The notes under the pieces: generated by a model
Told to the model about the DNA's origin: nothing
What the model saw: the letters and a program-made list of their open reading frames with translations, nothing else
Databases searched by the model: none
In this document: one piece after another, positions 16,347-24,215 of the stretch
How positions within the stretch are numbered: the stretch's first letter is position 1
Layout: every line of letters begins with the position of its first letter
Position numbers and translations under genes: made by a program
Assembly (NCBI GenBank): GCA_900539115.1
Contig: UQAQ01000041.1
Location: forward strand, 1-26,508
Length of the DNA stretch: 26,508 bases
Source of the DNA: an uncultured Roseburia sp.
GTDB taxonomy: Bacteria > Bacillota > Clostridia > Lachnospirales > Lachnospiraceae
Direction of reading: 5' to 3'

Positions 16347-16847
16347 ATGTATGACAGACTGACAAAAAAAGATATTGAAAAGATGGAGAAAGAAATCGAA
16401 CACCGCAAACTGGTGGTGCGTAAAGAGGCACTGGAAGACGTAAAAGAAGCCAGAGCCCATGGGGATCTCAGCGAAAATTTTGAATACAAAGCTGCAAAGA
16501 AGTTTAAAAATGAAAATGAAAGCCGGATCCGTTATCTGGAGAAAATGATCAAGACAGCGCAGATCGTGGAGGATGAAGCGTCATCGGAGGAAGTGGGATT
16601 GAATGACCGTGTCCGTGTCTACATGGAAGACGAGGACTGCGAAGAAGAATATAAGATTGTTACAACGATTCGAAGCAATGCGCTGAAAAATATGATCAGT
16701 ATCGAATCGCCACTCGGAAAAGCACTTCTTGGACATAAAAAAGATGACCGCATCTTTGTACAGGTTAAAGAGAAGGTGGGGTATTATGTGAAGATTCTGG
16801 AGATTATGAAAAGTGACGATGAGTCGGAGGCGATTAATAAGTTTTAG
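16347..16847 (+). CDS. greA: GreA/GreB-type transcription elongation factor (166 aa)
   Basis: Gre factors enter the secondary channel of RNA polymerase and stimulate cleavage of backtracked RNA. The N-terminal antiparallel coiled coil ends in the tip sequence ARAHGDLSENFEYKAAK, with the Asp and Glu that position the catalytic Mg. The C-terminal FKBP-like domain (about residues 84-158) contains the SPLGKALLGHKKDD motif. Length matches the family. The start at 16347 is preceded by GGAGGGA. It is highly charged and may be a lineage-specific second Gre protein rather than the main GreA; the window cannot show which. It follows the Fic gene by 24 bases. Confidence 0.9.
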   Translation: MYDRLTKKDIEKMEKEIEHRKLVVRKEALEDVKEARAHGDLSENFEYKAAKKFKNENESRIRYLEKMIKTAQIVEDEASSEEVGLNDRVRVYMEDEDCEEEYKIVTTIRSNALKNMISIESPLGKALLGHKKDDRIFVQVKEKVGYYVKILEIMKSDDESEAINKF

Positions 16848-16936
16848 GACGAATCGGCAAAAAATAATAGTTGGAAAATATACAGAGATAGAAGTAAAGA
16901 TATATTGAAATCGGAATTTGGTGGTGTGATAAAAAA

Positions 16937-17737
16937 GTGAGAGAAATTAAATTTTTAACATGGAATACGCAATTGTATGAAATGGGAAATAGTATAAATG
17001 ATGAACAACCTGTCAAAAAGATTGATATGTTGACGTTTAATATTGTTGTTGAAAAAGTGAAAAAGTTCTTGGACTCAAAAAATGAGGCAGTTGCTATATT
17101 GCAAGAGATTCCTTTCAAGTGTAATATTGATGGATTTAAGGAGCACATATTATTTCATAAATTTTTAGGGTTTTTCCCTGATGACAAATATGATATGTAT
17201 TATAATGTTTCTTCTGAAAAACAAATTAAGATGATGGTTGTTTTAGCAAAAAAGATAGGTTCGGAAAAATTGATTTATCGAAAAAAGGAAGAATTAAATA
17301 ATAATATGTGCGTATCATTTGGAATAAAGGAATTGGACTTGTCTATTATTGGTGTTCATCCACATAATGCGAATGAATTACTTAAGTGGTTACAGAAAAG
17401 TGGATTCCCTGATATTATGTTAGGAGATTTTAATGCGGGAGATTATAAGAAAAGATGCGAGGATAGTAAATTTAAAGATAATAAAAATAATTATAGGAAA
17501 CTGATATTGGAATATACGGATATATGTAACGGGCAAAAGACAAGACGAATGGTTTTTCCTAACGGCTTTGTGTATGAAACGCCAATTGACCATGTATTAA
17601 TTAAGGATAGTAGTGAACTTAAAAAAAAGTATCAATGCAAAATTGTTAAGATAGAAAGAAATGAGGATAATGTGTCAGACCATTATTCGATATATTTTAA
17701 ATTATCATGTTTAGATGAGGCAGATAAATTACATTAA
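16937..17737 (+). CDS. Endonuclease/exonuclease/phosphatase (EEP) family protein (266 aa)
   Basis: The complete EEP-fold catalytic set is visible in order: Asn10 in FLTWNTQ, Glu57 in ILQEI, His141 in GVHPH, Asp164 and Asn166 in LGDFNAG, Asp218-His219 in PIDHVL, and Ser247-Asp248-His249 in SDHYSIYF. Members cleave phosphodiester bonds in DNA, RNA or lipids, or remove phosphates, with Mg2+; the substrate cannot be told from sequence. No signal peptide, so it is cytoplasmic. The GTG start at 16937 is the first in a frame preceded by a weak GGTGGTG. The gene is markedly more AT-rich than the GreA and pheT genes upstream, which suggests horizontal transfer. The neighbours give no clear pathway. 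Confidence 0.85.
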   Translation: MREIKFLTWNTQLYEMGNSINDEQPVKKIDMLTFNIVVEKVKKFLDSKNEAVAILQEIPFKCNIDGFKEHILFHKFLGFFPDDKYDMYYNVSSEKQIKMMVVLAKKIGSEKLIYRKKEELNNNMCVSFGIKELDLSIIGVHPHNANELLKWLQKSGFPDIMLGDFNAGDYKKRCEDSKFKDNKNNYRKLILEYTDICNGQKTRRMVFPNGFVYETPIDHVLIKDSSELKKKYQCKIVKIERNEDNVSDHYSIYFKLSCLDEADKLH

Positions 17738-17852
17738 ACTTGGAGACAACTTCAAGTATATCAAATTAAAGATAGCGAGTTATTGCCCAAATGGGATATA
17801 GAGAGGAAAAATTAAGAGAAGTTCGCAGTGCTATAGAAAAATAGGCGGTGCT

Positions 17853-19043
17853 ATGCCGGAAGATTTACCGACACCTGAGAAAAGCATACAAGAAATTGAA
17901 AAGGAGCATTCAATCATGCGAAAAATGGGATTACCCAAACCGACAGGGGAATATGCAGTCGGAACATTTACGTACACAGTCAAAAACGATAGGAAAGAAA
18001 TTATGCGTCAGGGAGGCATGCGAAGCGTGGCGGCAAGGGTTTATTATCCGGTGCTTAGGGAAAGCGTAAAGGGACTTACGAAAGCGGTGGCATTATCGGA
18101 TAATATGCTGAAAGGCTTAAAGGATACTTTTAAGGTGGTGCCTGACTTTAGAAAGAATCCGGAGTCTAATCTGACAGAATGTTATTTAAATGCAAATAGG
18201 ATACCGGGAAAAAAGTTCCCACTGATTATGTTTAATCATGCCTATAATTCGTATAGAGAAGGAAATTCCTGTCTTTGTACAGAACTTGCTTCTAACGGAT
18301 ACGTTGTAATATCTGTGGATCATTCCCATGAGGCTGTATGTAGTGAGTTTGATGACGGAACCGTTCTTTTTTTCGACAAAACCATAAAAAAGAAAATGTA
18401 TAAGCCTATGATTGGTGGAATCATTACAATGCTTAAACTGGTGAGGTTAAAAGGAAGTGATGAAGAACTGGCGCAAAAGTTTGATGAGGCACAGAGAAAG
18501 TATTGTAAATTTTTGATGGAGAGACTTCCGGAGTGGATAAAGGATAACGAGGCAGCCCTTGAATACGCAAAGAAAGAACTGTCAGATATGATTGACTTTA
18601 CAAAGGGCGTTGGTGTATCCGGACATTCGATGGGGGGAGATACCGCATATGCACTTTGCGCGAGAAATGAAGACTTTGTCTGCGGTATTAATCTTGATGG
18701 TGGACTGTTCGGGGATTATACAAATGATATACTGAGAAGGCCGTTTATGCAGGTTAGCTGCAAAAATAATGAAAATGTCGTGAATAGGGTTTATATCCGT
18801 CATACTGAGCCGGTTTATAAAGTTTTATTCAGAGATATGACACATATCGGATTTGCCGATGTAATAAAGTATATACTGCCAATAAAGTTATTGGTTGGAA
18901 AACTTGATGCTGATGTGCTACATGAGAATCTCTGCAAATGTCATCTGGAGTTTTTTGATACATATCTAAAGAAGCAGAAGGACATACCGGAGTTAAAAAG
19001 CAACGATGATGTAAAGATATCTGTATATGAGGCAGATATGTGA
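17853..19043 (+). CDS. Alpha/beta hydrolase, platelet-activating-factor acetylhydrolase-like (396 aa)
   Basis: Residues 60-160 contain the strand and oxyanion region FPLIMFNHAYNSYRE, then NGYVVISVDHSHEAV. The nucleophile elbow GHSMGG places Ser259; INLDGG gives Asp282 and DMTHIGFAD gives His331 as the likely triad. This order and spacing match the PAF-acetylhydrolase-like lipase/esterase group. About 90 residues between the lid region and the nucleophile are helical and charged. No signal peptide is seen, so a cytoplasmic esterase is likely. The ATG at 17853 follows AGGCGGTG. It is not tightly linked to its neighbours. Substrate unknown; acyl ester or phospholipid hydrolysis is the family-based expectation. 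Confidence 0.85.
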   Translation: MPEDLPTPEKSIQEIEKEHSIMRKMGLPKPTGEYAVGTFTYTVKNDRKEIMRQGGMRSVAARVYYPVLRESVKGLTKAVALSDNMLKGLKDTFKVVPDFRKNPESNLTECYLNANRIPGKKFPLIMFNHAYNSYREGNSCLCTELASNGYVVISVDHSHEAVCSEFDDGTVLFFDKTIKKKMYKPMIGGIITMLKLVRLKGSDEELAQKFDEAQRKYCKFLMERLPEWIKDNEAALEYAKKELSDMIDFTKGVGVSGHSMGGDTAYALCARNEDFVCGINLDGGLFGDYTNDILRRPFMQVSCKNNENVVNRVYIRHTEPVYKVLFRDMTHIGFADVIKYILPIKLLVGKLDADVLHENLCKCHLEFFDTYLKKQKDIPELKSNDDVKISVYEADM

Positions 19044-19055
19044 GACTCGAGGTCT

Positions 19056-19113
19056 CAGGCGCAAATGAACTAGATATGAACAAAGTATGAATAAATATGT
19101 TCATGTGCACCTG
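19056..19113. repeat. Imperfect 15-bp inverted repeat
   Basis: CAGGCGCAAATGAAC (19056-19070) is matched by GTTCATGTGCACCTG (19099-19113) in inverse orientation at 13 of 15 positions, around a 28-base AT-rich loop. It lies between the convergent ends of the hydrolase gene and the broken membrane gene. A shorter hairpin GAGAC/GTCTC overlaps the hydrolase stop. It could be a terminator lacking a T-tract, or the scar of a mobile element. Confidence 0.5.
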
Positions 19114-19123
19114 ACACCAGGAA

Positions 19124-19439
19124 TCAGAGATGTAGAAAGAAAAATGCACCAATCATAATCGCTATGATAATCGCAAACACAAAATCTGATTCCGCATTAA
19201 TTGCTGAAAAAGTGGTAAATATTCTGTTCCAAGTCATGCCAATTTTCATTCCATTTGGGAAGAATAACGGCAATAGCAAGAATAAGCAATATAACACCAA
19301 TGATTTCCCAAATACGATGTGAGCGACGATTTTTGATTGTAAGCTGCTCATTTATTCTGGATAGTTGTTCTGCAATATTAATATTATCGGCATTGTTTTC
19401 ATTCTCGATTCTTGTCCCTAATAATTCGCTGACAGGCAA
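19124..19439 (-). pseudogene. Frameshifted two-helix membrane protein
   Basis: One minus-strand frame gives a polar coiled segment (NIAEQLSRINEQLTIKNRRS) and a membrane helix (IWEIIGVILLILAIAVILP), then stops at 19197. A second frame, ending at 19124, supplies a second helix (FVFAIIIAIMIGAFFFLHL). Removing one base from the run of five T (minus strand, 19207-19211) joins the two into a continuous protein of about 104 residues reading NIYHFSAINAESD. The frame has only a TTG near its start and no ribosome binding site, so the 5' end is probably lost too. It is either a pseudogene or, less likely, uses frameshifting. The family is unknown. Confidence 0.6.
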
Positions 19440-19453
19440 AGGAGGTTTTTAAA

Positions 19454-20191
19454 GTGACAAGTGAAACGAATTCTACAAGCAAAAAGAAGTACTTAATAGC
19501 AGTAGTGCTATTCGTTGCATTGTTTGCGATACAGTTCTTGTTTAGTCGTATAGGCTGGTATATTGCGGGATTATTTGATTGTTCTTTATTAGACCGAGAC
19601 AATTTATTTGCACAGGTGTCAATCCATCATATAGTTCAGGCATTATGTGGATTGGTAGCGATATTTTTGTTATATAAAATCAAAAATATCGAAGGATTCA
19701 AACTTTTCTCCAAATATGATGCCAAGGGCATAAAGTATACTATGGTTTTCAGCATCGTGTTGGGCTTGTATTACCTTATTGTTTATATTGTCGGCAGCTT
19801 CACTCATACAATAAGTATATATGACTATGAATTGAATCCCGTCAATATCATAGGAACATTAGGGTTCCAATTATTTCTTTCAGGACCATCGGAAGAAATT
19901 CTTTTTAGATCATTACCTATAACATTGCTTTTATATGTTCTAAAATCTGACAGTAAGAAAGATTATATGATAGCTGTTATCAGTGCTGCGATACTATTCG
20001 GTCTGGCACATATTAATATTTTCACGTTCTCTGTACCAGTGTTTCAGGTTTGCTATGCATTTGTTCTTGGAATTATTTATGGTATTACATTTATAAAAAC
20101 AAAGAGCGTTATCTATCCGATGATAATGCATAGTTTGAGCAATGTAATCTCTGCAGGGGGATGTTATTTGTATATGACGCTTGTCAGATAA
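19454..20191 (+). CDS. CPBP family intramembrane metalloprotease (CAAX protease-like, 245 aa)
   Basis: Eight or so hydrophobic segments surround the conserved CPBP motifs: PSEEILFR (Glu147, Glu148, Arg152), FGLAHIN (His186) and MHSLSNV (His226, Asn230). These form the metal-binding glutamyl protease site inside the membrane. Bacterial members occur in peptide-bacteriocin loci and in many unassigned contexts. The GTG at 19454 has AGGAGG at 19440-19445, eight bases upstream. It is divergent from the frameshifted two-helix gene, only 14 bases from that frame's apparent end. The substrate cannot be deduced. Confidence 0.9.
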   Translation: MTSETNSTSKKKYLIAVVLFVALFAIQFLFSRIGWYIAGLFDCSLLDRDNLFAQVSIHHIVQALCGLVAIFLLYKIKNIEGFKLFSKYDAKGIKYTMVFSIVLGLYYLIVYIVGSFTHTISIYDYELNPVNIIGTLGFQLFLSGPSEEILFRSLPITLLLYVLKSDSKKDYMIAVISAAILFGLAHINIFTFSVPVFQVCYAFVLGIIYGITFIKTKSVIYPMIMHSLSNVISAGGCYLYMTLVR

Positions 20192-20284
20192 ATCAGAAGT
20201 TAATCGGAATAAGAATATATTGGTGCTAGAATATAGATTACTATGTGCAGTCTTGGATACATACGAAGATGGGAGGTATTCATA

Positions 20285-20395
20285 GTGAAAGAATTAAAAG
20301 CAAAAGAATACAAGTGCTTTGAAGATATAAAACAAATTCGACCGGATGGAACAGAGTTTTGGTCAGCCAGATGTTCTGGTCAAGCATTTTTGTAA
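20285..20395 (+). pseudogene. dinD: 5' stub of a DNA-damage-inducible protein D (DinD-like) gene
   Basis: GTG at 20285 follows GGGAGG. The first 29 codons read KELKAKEYKCFEDIKQIR then PDGTEFWSAR, matching the N-terminus of DinD proteins of Clostridia (pattern YKsFEDIKhI...WxAREL). The match breaks after Ala-Arg near 20371. The frame then runs seven more codons and stops at a TAA (20393-20395) that lies inside the terminal repeat of the adjacent IS3 element (from 20391). More than 200 residues of the usual protein are missing, and no downstream remainder is found beyond the IS, so the gene was truncated by deletion or rearrangement at the element. Confidence 0.7.
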
Positions 20396-20428
20396 CATTA
20401 TGACCTAACTTTTTCCCATGGGGGACAT

Positions 20429-21316
20429 TTATCCCCCATACCGTGCCTCATAAGGCGTTTTGTAATTATTGTAAGAATGCGGACGTACGTGATTGTATTG
20501 TACATACGCAAATTCTTCGACTGCTGTGTAGAGTTCCTCTTCTGTGTGATAATAATGCTGATAGATCAAATCACTTTTTAGTGTGTTGAAATATCTTTCC
20601 ATTGGAGCATTATCATATGGATATCCTGCTTTACTCATGCTTTGGGTTATCCCAAGTTTTTCGCAAAATTCCGTGAACTCTTTGGAAGTATACTGGCTTC
20701 CCTGATCAGAATGCAGCATAAGGTTATTCAACTCAATTCCAGGTTGGAATTCAATGGCTTTTTCCAATGTCCGTTTTGCCAGATCATCTGTTATATTTGC
20801 AACAACACTGCGGTCATGAAGATCTATAATTGTACAATTATAACGCTTGCTCCCATCTGTAAGAAACAGATACGTAAAATCAGTACACCATTTTTGATTG
20901 ATATCATCTGAATGAAAATCCTGATTCAACTTGTTTTCATAAACTTTATGTGCTGTTCCTTGCTCATATTTGGGCTTCCGTTTTCTGGAAACGGAAAATA
21001 ACTGCATTTCCGTGTTCATGTATTTGTGAATGGTTAACCGGCTGATTGAATAGCCTTTCCGGCTAAGGTAAACGTGAATGGTACGATAGCCGTCAATCCC
21101 GCCATGTGAGTGATAAATCTCACGGATTGTATTTTTGATTTCATTTTTGCGTTGCCGATAATCCGCTTTTCGATTTTTAAGATAATTATAATAAGCATTT
21201 GGACAAATTTTAAACTTTCTTAAAAGCCATCTTAATCCAAATTCCTTATTGTATTTTTGAATAAACCGATAAGCCTCTAATCGATTTCTTTCGCAAAGAA
21301 TGCCGCCGCTTTTTTT
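20429..21316 (-). CDS. IS3-family transposase OrfB (DDE catalytic part, made by -1 frameshift)
   Basis: The frame is open from the A7 slippery run (21310-21316) to the stop at 20429, about 295 codons, with no stop. It begins KSGGILCERNRLEAYRFI, as IS150-group OrfB does after frameshifting. The catalytic DDE residues are in CTDFTY, HSDQGSQYTS and NAPMERYFNTLK. No good start codon lies near the beginning; the first ATG is at 21019 and would skip the N-terminal HTH_21 region. Expression as an OrfAB fusion by -1 slippage on A-AAA-AAA is therefore expected for this family. The protein appears intact. Confidence 0.9.
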   Translation of the reverse strand, partial: KKSGGILCERNRLEAYRFIQKYNKEFGLRWLLRKFKICPNAYYNYLKNRKADYRQRKNEIKNTIREIYHSHGGIDGYRTIHVYLSRKGYSISRLTIHKYMNTEMQLFSVSRKRKPKYEQGTAHKVYENKLNQDFHSDDINQKWCTDFTYLFLTDGSKRYNCTIIDLHDRSVVANITDDLAKRTLEKAIEFQPGIELNNLMLHSDQGSQYTSKEFTEFCEKLGITQSMSKAGYPYDNAPMERYFNTLKSDLIYQHYYHTEEELYTAVEEFAYVQYNHVRPHSYNNYKTPYEARYGG

Positions 21317-21561
21317 AAGAAGTCATTTTCCTTTTGGAGTTCTGCAAGTTGTTTTTTTAGTTTACAATTCTCCTTCATATAATCATATTCAGCTTGGGCT
21401 TCTTCATTTTCCTGGCATTCTTCGCGGAATTGTTTGGTCCAAATAGAAATACTTGCTTTGGATATTCCGTATTCTTCAGCAAGACCTCTGAGGGTTCTTC
21501 CCTCTTCAAGATGAAGACGGACAATCTTCTTCTTGAATTCCGGTTCGTAATTTTGATTCAT
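21277..21561 (-). CDS. IS3-family transposase OrfA (helix-turn-helix, leucine zipper)
   Basis: This 94-residue protein recognises the IS ends. EFKKKIVRLHLEEGRTLRGL, then AEEYGISKASISIWTKQ is the helix-turn-helix, followed by a coiled coil (KLKKQLAELQKENDFLKKA). I use the ATG at 21561, preceded by GAGG; an in-frame ATG five codons upstream has poorer spacing. Its 3' end overlaps orfB in the -1 frame at the A7 run, the usual frameshift arrangement of the family. Confidence 0.9.
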   Translation of the reverse strand: MNQNYEPEFKKKIVRLHLEEGRTLRGLAEEYGISKASISIWTKQFREECQENEEAQAEYDYMKENCKLKKQLAELQKENDFLKKAAAFFAKEID

Positions 21562-21618
21562 TGTAGTGTACCTCATTTCCTAGTAAGATTATAACTCATT
21601 AGGTCGGGGTGTTACAAC

Positions 21619-21840
21619 TATATTTTACCACAAGAGCTTGCATTGCTGGCATTAGGTGGAGATATAGGTTGTTCAGGAGGTCCTACATTGGTTGGGATGG
21701 TATCAGGAACTTTAGGGGATAACCTAAAGATGGGAATTTTGGCAGGAAGTATTTTTCCGGTATTGCTGCTTATAGGAATCGTTCTTTGCAGAAGACAAAA
21801 GGAAATTACTAATGATAATATAGCGAAAAGCAGGCGCTGA
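21619..21840 (+). pseudogene. 3' fragment of a major facilitator superfamily transporter
   Basis: From the right end of the IS an open frame reads YILPQELALLALGGDIGCSG, then GPTLVGMVSGTLGDNLKMGI, then a hydrophobic helix LLLIGIVLC and a charged tail. The pattern ALGGDxGCSxGPTxVGxVSxxxGDNLKxGIL is typical of the penultimate loop and last helices of MFS carriers. There is no start and the other ~10 helices are missing. The IS right end at 21616 lies three bases before the first codon, so the element marks the breakpoint. Confidence 0.75.
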
Positions 21841-21883
21841 ATATAGCTGCTTATTAAAATAAAAAAGAAAGTGAGGAAAAAAG

Positions 21884-22483
21884 ATGGAATTTTTGAAAAA
21901 CAATCCTAAATGGATACGTCAACCAAAGCAGGTACAAATTAGTGAGGATAAAGTTGTAATTCTTACGGAAAGGGGCACCGACTTATGGGCACGCACTTAT
22001 TATGGTTTTCAAAATGATAATGCTCCAGTATTTCAAGTTGAAACAACAGACAAGTATTTTTCCTTTATTGTTAAAACAGAGTTCGAGAGTACCTGTCGTT
22101 TTGACCAGTGTGGTGTGGCTATGTATTTAAATAGTGATAATTGGTTTAAGGCATCTATAGAATATGAGAATGAAAAAATACAGCGATTGGGAAGTGTTGT
22201 AACCAATCATGGATACTCTGACTGGGCAACAACAGATATATCCTCTGATATTAAAAGTATGTGGTATCGTTTTTCACGAAGAGACAGTGACTACTGTATT
22301 GAATGCAGTGAGGATGGCATAAATTTCAGACAAATGCGCATTTTCCATATGTGGGAAGGTGCAGAAAAAATTAGTTATGGAATATATGCATGCAGTCCGA
22401 CAGAAGGCTCATATAAGGCAACATTTTCAAATATGAAGATTACGGAATGTCAATGGGAATCTGATGCAGATTGGCGTGATTGA
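21884..22483 (+). CDS. DUF1349 domain protein (199 aa)
   Basis: It matches the DUF1349 (COG3506) family, a concanavalin-like beta-sandwich of about 200 residues. Recognisable stretches are TDLWARTYYGFQNDNAPVF, FDQCGVAMYLNSDNWFKASI, HGYSDWATTD and GIYACSPTEGSYKATFSNM. Length is complete for the family. No signal peptide, so probably cytoplasmic. The biochemical role is unknown; a carbohydrate-binding role is suggested by the fold only. GTGAGGAAAAAAG precedes the ATG. It follows the MFS remnant by 43 bases, perhaps originally its operon partner. Confidence 0.9.
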   Translation: MEFLKNNPKWIRQPKQVQISEDKVVILTERGTDLWARTYYGFQNDNAPVFQVETTDKYFSFIVKTEFESTCRFDQCGVAMYLNSDNWFKASIEYENEKIQRLGSVVTNHGYSDWATTDISSDIKSMWYRFSRRDSDYCIECSEDGINFRQMRIFHMWEGAEKISYGIYACSPTEGSYKATFSNMKITECQWESDADWRD

Positions 22484-22540
22484 TGGTATGATTTCTAAAG
22501 ATAAATCTCAATCGAAATTTGTGGAGAGATTTCCTGAATT

Positions 22541-23355
22541 TCAAGAATCATATATCCGGCATAGTTCTGTTATTTTTTTACTATCAATGGAATAACAAAT
22601 TGGAAGAAGGTACAAATAAATTGCTGTACATATACTCTGAGTTGGAGTATCAATAAATGTAAGTGGGACTTCTGATGCAATTGACCACGGGATTAGAGGT
22701 GCCACGATAACAGCTGAATTTTCCAGTGAAAGTGCAAGCTTTTTATTATCTGCATTGTTTTCTCTACAGAGTTGATTTGTCAGCATAATTGACAATGTCT
22801 GGTTGCAGGATATTGCCGCAGTGATAACCGAAAATACACAGGGAGGATAGCTCAGAAAGTGGATATTTTCTTCTGCTTTACCAGTATGTGTCTGTACGCC
22901 CAGAATCCAGTAGGTAGCGCAGGATACAGTAAACGGCATTATCGCAGTCCTTGCCATCGCTTTCAGATTTTCATACAGATTACGCCTATAGTAGCGGCAG
23001 TTCCGAATGACGTTCCTGTCAGAAAAGATGTTATAGAGCATAGAAGAAAAGCGGCTAATAGCATGAGTGATGGAATACATATCTCAGATGCATAGTAAAC
23101 GATAAATGCAATGGAACCACTTGCCCGCCAAATTGCAGTCATCATTCCAATCAACATAAATGTCAGTAAAACATTTTTCGCCGTTTTCATTCCTTGCCAG
23201 GAAAAAATAAACATTTGTTTCCAGGTTTTCTTTTTTATCAATCCATATCCCAAAAACACTGCGAGCCCAAAAAACATTGCATAAATAACAGAAACTCTGG
23301 TAAATATACATGTCAGAAGAATTGCTGAAAAAATTCCAAGTAATAATAATTCCAT
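22541..23355 (-). pseudogene. nhaC: NhaC-type Na+/H+ antiporter broken by an out-of-frame internal deletion
   Basis: The first frame (start 23355) gives the N-terminal half through the family signature SFLTGTSFGTAATIGVICM, then stops. The second frame resumes at LYENLKAMARTAIMPFTVSC and continues to 22541 with further helices (SYPPCVFSVITAAISCNQTL, and VIVAPLIPWSIASEVPL). In intact NhaC proteins roughly 50 residues lie between GVICM and the xxNLK helix; they are absent here. The junction sequence CTGTATG fits both sides, suggesting deletion between short direct repeats. It begins 21 bases after the EFR1 gene on the same strand and was probably the third gene of that operon. Confidence 0.8.
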
Positions 23356-23376
23356 AATTAACTTTCCATATTGCTC

Positions 23377-24201
23377 CTAAAATAAAAATTTCGCTTCTTT
23401 GCGATCTGTGTATGTATTTTCCAACATTTCTACATGGGAGAGAAAATCGATATCTGTAAAATATTTGGCATGTGTCGGGCAAAATTTGACACACGCCTGA
23501 CATTTTATGCAGATACCAAAAACATCTGCCACATTATCAGCAGATATACTTCCCATCGGACATCTTCTGACACAAATGCCACAATTGTTACATTTATCCA
23601 TATCAGTAACCGGCTTTGCCTTTAGAAATTTGGCAGGTGTATGATCTGACTTGAGGGGAGTATAGTAAGGACCAATCGGGATATCACGGTCGTATGTGAT
23701 GCTGGTTAATTCATGATTATTTAAAATTTTTTTGGCTATTTTGTTGGAAAAATCTGTCAGTTCCTCAAAATCCGAAAAATCCGGACGATCTTTTGCAATA
23801 AGAGAGGAAAAAGCATGCTGGCTTATCATGGCTGCTGCACCTATGGGAATAAATCCGTTTTTTTCTGTAAGTATAAGCATTTCTCGTAGAGCCTCATCAT
23901 AGTTTCGATTACCATAAACACAGACAGGGATGATTGCGGTTTTTCCACTTCCATTTAAACTTCTTTCTAAATCCGGCAGCAACTTGTTCGGTATGCGACC
24001 TGCATATACCGGAACCGCCAATATGACAAGCGAATTGGAATCGAAGTCGAATCTTATTTGCCTGTTTGTTAAAATCGTAAGATCAATCTTTTGGAAGGGG
24101 ATATGTAAAAGCTGTGACAGGTCATTTGACAGAACTTCAGCAATTTTTTGTGTACCACCTGTCGGACTGAAATATACAGCATAAATGTTTTTTACGATCA
24201 C
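23377..24201 (-). CDS. EFR1-type flavodoxin-ferredoxin fusion protein (274 aa)
   Basis: The N-terminal ~165 residues are a flavodoxin-like domain with the FMN phosphate loop SPTGGT (residues 12-17), AVPVYAGRIP and VCVYGNRNYDEAL. The C-terminus holds two 4Fe-4S motifs: CNNCGICVRRCP (Cys204, 207, 210, 214) and CIKCQACVKFCP (Cys231, 234, 237, 241). This arrangement is the EFR1 family of small electron carriers in anaerobes, which link FMN and clusters; the partner reductase is not known. All eight Cys are present, so it is probably functional. It starts 14 bases after the stop of the thioesterase gene and is presumably in the same MarR-controlled operon. Confidence 0.92.
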   Translation of the reverse strand: MIVKNIYAVYFSPTGGTQKIAEVLSNDLSQLLHIPFQKIDLTILTNRQIRFDFDSNSLVILAVPVYAGRIPNKLLPDLERSLNGSGKTAIIPVCVYGNRNYDEALREMLILTEKNGFIPIGAAAMISQHAFSSLIAKDRPDFSDFEELTDFSNKIAKKILNNHELTSITYDRDIPIGPYYTPLKSDHTPAKFLKAKPVTDMDKCNNCGICVRRCPMGSISADNVADVFGICIKCQACVKFCPTHAKYFTDIDFLSHVEMLENTYTDRKEAKFLF

Positions 24202-24215
24202 GATAAAATCCTCCG

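Larger units (their letters stand above)
20391..21616 (-). mobile_element. Complete IS3-family element, IS150-like
   Basis: The terminal inverted repeats are TGTAACATTATGACCTAA (20391-20408) and, read inward on the minus strand from 21616, TGTAACACCCCGACCTAA, agreeing at 14 of 18 positions. The element is 1226 bp with orfA and orfB on the minus strand. No 3-4 bp target duplication is visible (left flank ends CATTTT, right flank starts ACTATA). The flanks belong to two unrelated broken genes, so a deletion or recombination involving this element or another copy has occurred. Confidence 0.9.

Noticed and set aside
17793..17846. 17-codon frame MGYREEKLREVRSAIEK between the EEP and hydrolase genes
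   Set aside because: Very short, with no ribosome binding site and stops just upstream; could be a gene fragment but nothing supports it.
22488..22595. 35-codon plus-strand frame starting MISKDKSQSKFVERFPEFQE after the DUF1349 gene
   Set aside because: The first ~25 residues look protein-like, perhaps a gene stub, but there is no clear ribosome binding site and the tail is antisense to the nhaC remnant. Not enough support to annotate.
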